NCBI GenBank assembly: GCA_006503475.1
Contig: RSEH01000358.1
Location: 1-36,661, forward strand
Direction: 5' to 3'
Origin: Stentor roeselii
Taxonomy: Eukaryota > Ciliophora > Heterotrichea > Heterotrichida > Stentoridae
Length of the DNA stretch: 36,661 nucleotides
In this document: positions 29,840-36,661 of the stretch, in pieces
How the letters are laid out: every line of letters begins with the position of its first letter
How positions within the stretch are numbered: the first letter of the stretch is position 1
Translations under genes and position numbers: made by a program
The notes under the pieces: model-generated
What the model saw: the letters and a program-made list of their open reading frames with translations, nothing else
What the model was told of the DNA's origin: nothing
Databases searched by the model: none

Positions 29840-30900
29840 TAATTATCTACTTCTTCTAAGAACTCAGGTAAGATTTCATGTTCTCCGTCTTCATCAACAG
29901 TGACTAAAACCATTTTAAACTCAGGGACACGAATTTCTTGAAAGCTTTTTTGAGAAATGATTCCTTCTAAGTTGACCTTGCACCAGATATGGTCTTTTGT
30001 GATCTTCGGGTAAGTGACACTTACTTCAACGAGACCTTTTTCAGAGCGAGTCGCTGTTCGAGTGACAATAGCTTCTTTGAAGTTCCCATCAGTGACTGCT
30101 GCACTGATTCGAGTCACTTCCCACCCAACAGGCGCTGTATAAGTAACGACTTCAGCTTTAGTCTGATTAGTGTAATTCATAAGTCTATGCAAAAAAGGGA
30201 CCATGACACAAGAAGGCTCTTGTTCGATTTCGACGATTTTTTCAATTGAAAATGTATTCCATTCAGTGAAGGGTTTTTTTATTGTTTTAAAAAATTGTCT
30301 TTGAACTTGTTTTATTTTCGGAGGTTCGACTCCTGGACAAAGTTTCATTTGAAGTTTTTTTCGAGTAGCTGAAGTTTTCAAGTCTTTTAAACAGGCTCGA
30401 AAGATGTCTTCGTATGAGTTTAGAGGAAGGAATAAAGGACTTTTTATTGCACTGTTAATGAAAAACTCGTTAAGGGTCTCGATGAGCATTCCGAAGACTG
30501 TGTAAAAGTGACTTATCAATGAATCGATCTTTGGAGATTGAGAACTTAAAGATTGAGACTCTGAATAAATGGAAGAGTCCCAAAGTTTTTGCATACTTGT
30601 TGATAAGGCTTTTTGGTAGTCGTAGTCTCGTGAAGCTTGTCGAAGATGGTTTAAAATTGAACTTGAGGATTGGAAGTCACTACTGGAACTGCTTAGTTTT
30701 ATGAACTTGTCTAAATTTGAGATGCTTGATGATATTCGGTCTTTGTATATGTGAGGAAGGTCCCAGATTGATTGGTCGAGAAGCGAGTGAAGTTGTTGTT
30801 CGAGGATTTCTTTTGTTGTGTTTTGAGGAGATGAGGAAAATACGCTGAAGTCTAAAGGGTTTGAATCTGATGGGCCTAGGTTGATCAGGTCGGTTTCCAT
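29839..30900 (-). CDS. Hypothetical protein upstream of FYVE-like gene
   Basis: 353 residues from ATG 30898-30900 to TAA 29839-29841. The N-terminal ~120 residues are Ser-rich with helical heptads (ILEQQLHSLLDQSIWDL). A helical block with FYTVFGMLIETLNEFF follows, and the C-terminal third is beta-rich (VGWEVTRISAAVTDG, EAIVTRTATRSEKGLVEVSV). I recognise no family. Its stop overlaps the start of the FYVE-like gene in TAATG. No GT-AG intron of 14-20 nt joins the frames without a new stop, so they are either two overlapping genes or one protein split by a one-base shift. If one protein, the product would be about 559 residues, with the zinc finger near its C-terminus. Confidence 0.7.
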   Translation of the reverse strand: METDLINLGPSDSNPLDFSVFSSSPQNTTKEILEQQLHSLLDQSIWDLPHIYKDRISSSISNLDKFIKLSSSSSDFQSSSSILNHLRQASRDYDYQKALSTSMQKLWDSSIYSESQSLSSQSPKIDSLISHFYTVFGMLIETLNEFFINSAIKSPLFLPLNSYEDIFRACLKDLKTSATRKKLQMKLCPGVEPPKIKQVQRQFFKTIKKPFTEWNTFSIEKIVEIEQEPSCVMVPFLHRLMNYTNQTKAEVVTYTAPVGWEVTRISAAVTDGNFKEAIVTRTATRSEKGLVEVSVTYPKITKDHIWCKVNLEGIISQKSFQEIRVPEFKMVLVTVDEDGEHEILPEFLEEVDN

Positions 30901-31391
30901 TTATTAATTTTGGTATCAGGATCACTAGGGACTGACTTTTTAAGATTTATTGATTTTTTTAACAGTTTTAAGGAGAGTTTAGATTTAAACTCATTAGGAA
31001 ATCTTACCTCTCTAAAACATTTATTAATTATTAAATAAACAATAACTTCTCATAATCATCACAATCATGATACCAAACTTTTATCATAAACCTCTCCAAA
31101 TTCCTCAAATTCCTAAAATTCCAAAAATTACCAAAATTCTTATAATATTCTTCCCAAACCTTCCTCCATATAAAAATGCCTAAAAACCAACCATCCCTTC
31201 CTCACTCTTTCTCAACACCCAATAAAAATCCCATCAAATCTCCTAAAATCCCATCAAATCCCATCAAATCCATCTTCCCCAGGTACTTCCAAATACCTTG
31301 CTAAATCCTTGTTAACCCTTTCGACCAAACTGCCTTTTTCATTAAAATTTCCAAGTCGATCTCAAGATGTAATTTTCAACCATATAATAAA
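30901..31391. promoter_or_regulatory. Divergent upstream region
   Basis: 491 bp between the start codons at 30900 (minus) and 31392 (plus). The left end is richer in G than C; from about 31030 to 31265 the plus strand is nearly free of G and rich in C, with three ATCCCATCAA words at 31228-31270. The composition thus flips to keep each gene's coding strand poor in G upstream. No classic element is recognised. Confidence 0.45.
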
Positions 31392-34300
31392 ATGGGTGCA
31401 TGCGGAGGAAAAGAAGACAGCTCAACCCCTGTCGACGCGTCAGTCACAGTGGGAGTTCCAGATTTTCATTACCTTTCACGAGACAAGGGTCGAATTCTGT
31501 TCGTCTCGAATAAAGGAGTCAAAAAAGTTGACCTTCACTCGAAACTGAGTATCGCCCAAGATAGTTCAGTCCTTTGGCTGAGTAGTAAAAAGTTTTTTGT
31601 TGTTGGAGGAAGTTCAAATTCGGATTTTCTGACGAAAGCTTTTTATGTTGACCCACAAACGAAACAAATTCAAGAAGTGAAGCCAGCACCTGTGGCTGTC
31701 CTTGGAGGAAATTTACATGAATATAATTCGTTTGTTTATCATGTTGCTGGACTTATGAAAGGACCTTCTGGGATTGAACCTTCTCCGGTTATGAGATATG
31801 AACCTGCGAAGGACCTGTGGACTATCATTCAGGAAAAGTTCACCAATGATGAGGACTTGGTCAGGAGGCTCAATGAAGAAAATAAAAGCGAGGCGAGCAG
31901 TGTCCAGTCTAAAAGAGATTTCAAGCTAAAAAAACTCATTCATGCTGGCACTTGTCTTATGGGAGATCGCATTTATTTTGTGGGAGGCCAGCGCAAGTCA
32001 GGTCGAGGAGAACTCAGGAATAGTCAGTATGTCTACTCGCTGGATTTGGCATCACCTGGATTTCCGTTAAGAATGGAACCTGTGAAAATGAAGTTCAAAG
32101 TGATCAACCCGCTTATTGCATCAAGTAAGAACTCTGCTATTCTTGCAGGTGGAAAGCATCCGCCTACTGGAGAATACAGCAAACTCGTTTTTGAATTGAA
32201 TCTCGGGCCGGAAGGTCCTAAATTCCAACAAATCGACTCTTTAAAGTTCAACTTAGAAGAGCACTATCCTGCTTTAGCAACACCCAACCATGGAATTTTC
32301 ATATCATTCCCCCATGTTGCAGTACGAAAGTTCGGGGATAACAAATGGGTCAATCTCAGCATTCAACATAAACCTGCAGGCGTTCCTCACGCAGGTCATC
32401 ATTCAGCTCCAGGAAAGCACAAAAAGAAGTCCAAGTCTAGTTCTTCTTCTTCATCTTCAAAAAAGAAGAAAAAAAATATTCATACCCCGAAATTTGGAGA
32501 CAAGCCTCATGTTGAGACAACTGGAAAGAAAAAATCGAAAAGTAGCTCAAGTTCAAGTAAGAAGAAAAAAATTGAAATTCGACCACCTGGAGTTGGAATT
32601 AAAATTAAGGGATCTAGTAGTTCTTCCAGTGGAAAAAAGAAAAAGATTGCTGTTGATGCCAAGGCCCCTAAAATTTTACTTAAGAAAAAAGGATCCAGCT
32701 CAAGCTCTGGAAAAAAGAAAAAAATCGAAATTAAACCTCCAGGATTAAATATTGCTTTAAAGAAAAAGTCCGGAAGCTCATCATCAAGTTCATCAAATAA
32801 AAAAAAGAAATTCGGAGTAAAACTCCCAGATCTTAATATCGGAAAAAAGAAAAAATCCAGCAGCTCAAGTAAAAAGAAGAAAATTGCGACTCCTAACGTT
32901 GATCTTAAGAAACCAGACATAAAAGGGCCTTCAGTGAATTTAGAAATTAAGAAAAAATCAAGCTCATCTTCAAGTAGCTCAAGCAAAAAGAAAAAAATTG
33001 GAGTGAATTTCGGAAAGCCTCCTGCAATTGGAGCAGGGGTAAAGAAAAAGTCATCTGGAAGTTCATCATCAAGCAGTTCGAGTAAAAAGAAAAAAATTGC
33101 AATGAAGCCTCCTAATGTCGATCCAAAGAAAATAGACATAAAAGGTCCTAATGTGAATATCGGAATAAAGAAAAAATCTAAAAGCTCATCTTCCAGTAGC
33201 TCCAGCAAAAAGAAAAAACTTGGTCTTAAACCAGTTGGTGTCAACATCGGGAAGGCTAATGCTGAAATCAAAAAGCCAGATCCAAAGATTCCTTCAATTG
33301 GCGTTGGAGTAAAGAAAAAGTCTTCAAGTAGTTCATCATCCTCAAGCAGCTCAAATAAAAAGAAGAAAATGGGTGTAAAAATTCCTAATGCTAATTTACA
33401 GAAGCCAGATATTAAAACTCCAGCTGTTAATATGGGAATCAAGAAAAAATCAAGTAGCTCATCTTCTTCAAGTAAAAAGAAAAAAATTGGAGTGAATATC
33501 GGAAAGCCTAACGTTGACATTAAGAAACCAGCACAGCCTCCTTCTATAGGCTTCGGATTAAAGAAAAAATCAAGTTCTTCATCCAGTTCAAGTAAAAAGA
33601 AGAAAATAGCCGTAAAACCTCCAAATGTTAATCTATCAAAACCAGATATCAAAATTCCTCCAGTCGGTGTGGCAGTTAAGAAAAAATCGAGCAGTTCATC
33701 TTCTAGTAGTTCAAGCAAAAAGAAAAAAATTGGAGTGAATATCGGAAAGCCTACCGTTGATATCAAGAAACCAGCGCAGCCTCCTTCTATAGGCTTCGGA
33801 ATAAAGAAAAAGTCTTCAAGTAGTTCATCATCCTCAAGCAGTTCTAATAAAAAGAAGAAAATAGGAGTAAAACCTCCTACTGTTGAAGTAAAAAAACCAG
33901 TTATCCCAGCTCCTTCTGTAAATTTCGGAATAAAGAAAAAATCGAGCAGCTCATCTTCCAGTAGTTCAAGCAAAAAGAAGAAAATAGCCATAAAACCTCC
34001 AACTGTTGATTTAAAAAAACCGCAAATTCCAGCTCCTTCTGTAAATTTCGGAATCAAGAAAAAATCAAGCAGCTCTTCTTCTAGTAGTTCAAGCAAGAAG
34101 AAAAAAATAGGAGTGAATATCGGAAAGCCTAACGTTGAGATCAAGAAACCAGCACAGCCTCCTTCCATAGGCCTGGGATTAAAGAAAAAGTCAAGCTCGT
34201 CTTCCAGTTCAAGTAAAAAGAAGAAAATAGGCATAAAACCTCCTACTGTAGCTGTAAAAAAACCCGAAGTTACAGTTCCTCCAGCTAGTGTGGCAATTAA

Positions 34301-36661
34301 GAAAAAATCGAGCAGTTCATCATCAAGTAGTTCAAGCAAAAAGAAAAAATTCGGTGTAAATATAGGAAAGCCTAATGTTGAGATCAAGAAACCAGCGCAG
34401 CCTCCTTCCATAGGCCTGGGATTGAAGAAAAAGTCAAGTTCGTCTTCCAGTTCGAGTAAAAAGAAAAAAATAGGCGTAAAACCTCCTACAGTTGAAGTAA
34501 AAAAACCAGTAATCCCAGCTCCTTCTGTTAATATCGGAATCAAGAAAAAATCAAGCAGCTCATCTTCCAGTAGCTCAAGCAAAAAGAAGAAAATAGGCGT
34601 AAAACCTCCGACTGTTGAAGTAAAAAAACCAGTAATCCCAGCTCCTTCTGTAAATTTCGGAATCAAGAAAAAATCGAGCAGCTCATCTTCCAGTAGTTCA
34701 AGCAAAAAGAAGAAAATAGCCATAAAACCTCCAACTGTTGAAGTAAAAAAACCAGTAATTCCAGCTTCTTCTGTAAATGCCGGAATCAAGAAAAAATCGA
34801 GCAGTTCATCTTCTAGTAGTTCAAGCAAAAAGAAAAAAATTGGAGTGAATATTGGAAAGCCTGCCGTAGACATTAAGAAACCAGCACAGCCTGCTTCCAT
34901 AGGCCTCGGATTGAAGAAAAAGTCAAGCTCATCATCAAGTTCAAGTAAAAAGAAAAAAATAGCTATAAAACCTCCTAATGTCAATCTAACAAAACCAGAT
35001 ATCAAAATTCCTCCAGCAAGTGTGGTAGTCAAGAAAAAATCGAGCAGTTCATCATCAAGTAGTTCAAGCAAAAAGAAGAAAATTGGAGTGAATATCGGAA
35101 AGCCTACTGCTGAAATCAAGAAACCCGCACAGCCTCCTTCCATAGGCCTGGGATTAAAGAAAAAGTCAAGTTCGTCATCCAGTTCAAGTAAAAAGAAGAA
35201 AATTCAGGTAAAACCTCCTAATCTTGATTTTAAGAAACCAGAAATTAAACCTCCTTCAGTCAATTTCGGAATCAAGAAAAAATCGAGCAGTTCATCTTCA
35301 AGTAGTTCAAGCAAAAAGAAAAAAATCGGTATAAATATCGGAAAGCCTACTGCTGAAATCAAGAAACCAGCACAGCCTCCTTCCATTGGCCTGGGATTAA
35401 AGAAAAAGTCAAGTTCGTCTTCCAGTTCGAGTAAAAATAAGAAAATAGGAGTAAAACCTCCTACTGTTGAAGTAAAAAAACCGCAAATTCCAGCTCCTTC
35501 CGTCAATTTCGGAATCAAGAAAAAATCGAGCAGTTCATCATCTAGTAGTTCAAGTAAAAAGAAAAAAATTGGTGTGAACATCGCGAAGCCTACTATTGAC
35601 ATCAAGAAGCAAGATGTTAAGCCTCCTACTGTTGAAGTAAAAAAACCAGTAATTCCGGCCCCTTCAGTTAATGCAGGAATCAAGAAAAAATCAAGCAGCT
35701 CTTCTTCCAATAGTTCAAGCAAAAAGAAGAAAATAGGCGTGAAACCTCCTACTGTTGAAGTTAAAAAACCACAAATTACACCTCCTTCTGTAAATTTCGG
35801 AATCAAGAAAAAATCAAGCAGCTCATCTTCCAGTAGCTCAAGCAAAAAGAAGAAAATAGGCGTAAAACCTCCTACTGTTGAAGTTAAAAAACCACAAATT
35901 ACACCTCCTTCTGTAAATTTCGGAATCAAGAAAAAATCAAGCAGCTCATCTTCCAGTAGTTCAAGCAAAAAGAAGAAAATAGGCGTGAAACCTCCTACTG
36001 TTGAAGTAAAAAAACCACAAATTACACCTCCTTCTGTAAATTTCGGAATCAAGAAAAAATCAAGCAGCTCATCTTCCAGTAGTTCAAGCAAAAAGAAAAA
36101 AATAGGCGTAAAACCTCCTACTGTTGAAGTAAAAAAACCAGTTATCCCAGCTCCTTCTGTAAATTTCGGTATCAACAAAAAATCGAGCAGCTCATCTTCC
36201 AGTAGTTCAAGCAAAAAGAAAAAAATAGGCATAAAACCTCTTACTGTTGATCTAAAAAAACCAGTAATTCCAGCTCCTTCTGTAAATGCCGGAATCAAGA
36301 AAAAATCAAGCAGCTCTTCTTCCAGTAGCTCAAGCAAAAAGAAAAAAATAGGCGTAAAACCTCCTACTGTTGAAGTTAAAAAACCAGTAATTCCAGCTCC
36401 TACAGTAAATGTCGGAATCAAGAAAAAATCGAAAAGCTCATCTTCTAGTAGCTCAAGCAATAAGAAAAAAATAGGTATAAATATCGGTAAGCCTAATGTT
36501 GAGATCAAGAAACCAGCACAGCCTCCTACCATAGGACTAGGATTAAAGAAAAAGTCAAGTTCGTCATCTAGCTCAAGTAAAAAAAAGAAAATAGCCATAA
36601 AACCTCCTACAGTTGAAGTTAAAAAACCGCAAATTACACCACCTCCTATTGTAAATGCCGG
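31392..36661 (+). CDS. Giant kelch-like, Ser/Lys-repeat protein (partial, 5' end)
   Basis: The frame is open from ATG 31392 to the window end, at least 1,756 residues with no stop. MGACGGK fits the N-myristoylation consensus, and Cys4 could be palmitoylated, so membrane anchoring is likely. Residues ~15-340 look like a kelch-type propeller with spaced double-Gly strands (FFVVGGSS, IYFVGGQR, AILAGGKH). From ~345 on there are about 36 modules: KKK, 5-11 Ser, KKKK, then a spacer such as IGVKPPTVEVKKP or IGVNIGKPNVEIKKP. Early modules are irregular; later ones settle near 41 residues and alternate between spacer types. The spacers, with Pro and alternating Val/Ile, recall AHNAK repeats. The Ser runs could be heavily phosphorylated, making a charge-alternating tail. 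A cortical or membrane scaffold is inferred. The long antisense frames are repeat shadows. Confidence 0.88.
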   Translation, partial: MGACGGKEDSSTPVDASVTVGVPDFHYLSRDKGRILFVSNKGVKKVDLHSKLSIAQDSSVLWLSSKKFFVVGGSSNSDFLTKAFYVDPQTKQIQEVKPAPVAVLGGNLHEYNSFVYHVAGLMKGPSGIEPSPVMRYEPAKDLWTIIQEKFTNDEDLVRRLNEENKSEASSVQSKRDFKLKKLIHAGTCLMGDRIYFVGGQRKSGRGELRNSQYVYSLDLASPGFPLRMEPVKMKFKVINPLIASSKNSAILAGGKHPPTGEYSKLVFELNLGPEGPKFQQIDSLKFNLEEHYPALATPNHGIFISFPHVAVRKFGDNKWVNLSIQHKPAGVPHAGHHSAPGKHKKKSKSSSSSSSSKKKKKNIHTPKFGDKPHVETTGKKKSKSSSSSSKKKKIEIRPPGVGIKIKGSSSSSSGKKKKIAVDAKAPKILLKKKGSSSSSGKKKKIEIKPPGLNIALKKKSGSSSSSSSNKKKKFGVKLPDLNIGKKKKSSSSSKKKKIATPNVDLKKPDIKGPSVNLEIKKKSSSSSSSSSKKKKIGVNFGKPPAIGAGVKKKSSGSSSSSSSSKKKKIAMKPPNVDPKKIDIKGPNVNIGIKKKSKSSSSSSSSKKKKLGLKPVGVNIGKANAEIKKPDPKIPSIGVGVKKKSSSSSSSSSSSNKKKKMGVKIPNANLQKPDIKTPAVNMGIKKKSSSSSSSSKKKKIGVNIGKPNVDIKKPAQPPSIGFGLKKKSSSSSSSSKKKKIAVKPPNVNLSKPDIKIPPVGVAVKKKSSSSSSSSSSKKKKIGVNIGKPTVDIKKPAQPPSIGFGIKKKSSSSSSSSSSSNKKKKIGVKPPTVEVKKPVIPAPSVNFGIKKKSSSSSSSSSSKKKKIAIKPPTVDLKKPQIPAPSVNFGIKKKSSSSSSSSSSKKKKIGVNIGKPNVEIKKPAQPPSIGLGLKKKSSSSSSSSKKKKIGIKPPTVAVKKPEVTVPPASVAIKKKSSSSSSSSSSKKKKFGVNIGKPNVEIKKPAQPPSIGLGLKKKSSSSSSSSKKKKIGVKPPTVEVKKPVIPAPSVNIGIKKKSSSSSSSSSSKKKKIGVKPPTVEVKKPVIPAPSVNFGIKKKSSSSSSSSSSKKKKIAIKPPTVEVKKPVIPASSVNAGIKKKSSSSSSSSSSKKKKIGVNIGKPAVDIKKPAQPASIGLGLKKKSSSSSSSSKKKKIAIKPPNVNLTKPDIKIPPASVVVKKKSSSSSSSSSSKKKKIGVNIGKPTAEIKKPAQPPSIGLGLKKKSSSSSSSSKKKKIQVKPPNLDFKKPEIKPPSVNFGIKKKSSSSSSSSSSKKKKIGINIGKPTAEIKKPAQPPSIGLGLKKKSSSSSSSSKNKKIGVKPPTVEVKKPQIPAPSVNFGIKKKSSSSSSSSSSKKKKIGVNIAKPTIDIKKQDVKPPTVEVKKPVIPAPSVNAGIKKKSSSSSSNSSSKKKKIGVKPPTVEVKKPQITPPSVNFGIKKKSSSSSSSSSSKKKKIGVKPPTVEVKKPQITPPSVNFGIKKKSSSSSSSSSSKKKKIGVKPPTVEVKKPQITPPSVNFGIKKKSSSSSSSSSSKKKKIGVKPPTVEVKKPVIPAPSVNFGINKKSSSSSSSSSSKKKKIGIKPLTVDLKKPVIPAPSVNAGIKKKSSSSSSSSSSKKKKIGVKPPTVEVKKPVIPAPTVNVGIKKKSKSSSSSSSSNKKKIGINIGKPNVEIKKPAQPPTIGLGLKKKSSSSSSSSKKKKIAIKPPTVEVKKPQITPPPIVNA
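32420..36661 (+). repeat. Coding tandem repeat, about 123-bp (41-residue) period
   Basis: Modules starting at AATCAAGAAAAAATC lie at 35801, 35924, 36047 and, slightly altered, 36170: exact 123-bp steps. Further left, unit length varies and two unit types alternate, one with PPTVEVKKP and one with GKPNVEIKKPAQPPS. The left end has short, diverged modules with Gly or Asn at the edges of the Ser runs. The array continues beyond the window. Confidence 0.9.

Noticed and set aside
32507-36598. Minus-strand open frames of 878 and 464 residues made of repeated FFFLLELLEDELLDFF-like blocks
   Set aside because: They are antisense to the Ser/Lys repeat: reverse complements of AAA/AAG and Ser codons contain no stops. 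The sense frame is longer, starts with a sensible domain and has no stop at all.
1-36661. tRNA or rRNA genes
   Set aside because: I looked for B-box-like GTTCGA/GTTCAA words and conserved rRNA stretches and found none in a foldable context. A covariance-model scan would be decisive.

Overview
The window reads as macronuclear-type DNA of a heterotrich ciliate, most like Stentor. It is AT-rich and compact. I recovered nine 15-nt GT...AG introns by splicing neighbouring open frames, and all nine carry A at intron position 10. All 13 complete gene ends use TAA or TAG, Trp is TGG in the long proteins, and no exon needs a reassigned stop codon, so the standard code fits. Naming the genus is inference; the introns and stops are seen directly.

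Left part (1-7 kb). The end of one sugar transporter (1-255) is followed by a scrap of a coiled-coil gene and two opposed pieces of a decayed Ca2+-dependent protein kinase (372-1540). A nearly complete SLC2-like transporter follows (1751-3288), with a one-base frame break at an AAC-TAG. Then come four tightly packed small genes: a coiled-coil protein, a protein with an EF-hand-like C-terminus and one intron, and two convergent basic proteins of unknown role. A third transporter fragment lies on the minus strand at 6735-6967. Segments 1-367 and about 3040-3400 are copies of each other, so this part grew by segmental duplication and decay.

Middle (9.7-26.2 kb). Four head-to-tail minus-strand paralogues each encode about 1,130 residues: signal peptide, kelch propeller, Cys-rich ephrin-receptor-like repeats, two membrane helices around a short basic loop, a second outer domain, a third membrane segment and a short tail. 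Each gene is split by two 15-nt introns at identical places. A fifth, decayed copy (17215-17975) abuts the start of gene 2. Tandem repeats lie between genes 2 and 3 and upstream of gene 4. The products look like a family of cell-surface receptors or adhesion proteins; the function is inferred from architecture only.

Right part (28.3-36.7 kb). A 272-residue protein of unknown role is followed by two minus-strand genes that meet at a TAATG stop/start overlap, the second encoding a FYVE-like zinc finger, coiled coil and C-terminal CaaX box. A very large plus-strand gene begins at 31392 and runs off the window. It encodes a predicted N-myristoylated, kelch-like domain followed by about 36 modules in which a Ser run sits between Lys clusters, with Pro/Val/Ile-rich spacers reminiscent of AHNAK repeats. 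Its long antisense open frames are shadows of the repeat.

Gene 5' flanks are often strongly strand-skewed: almost no G on the coding strand for up to about 330 nt. Long AT-rich gaps (6968-9762, 26641-28000) hold no gene I can defend.
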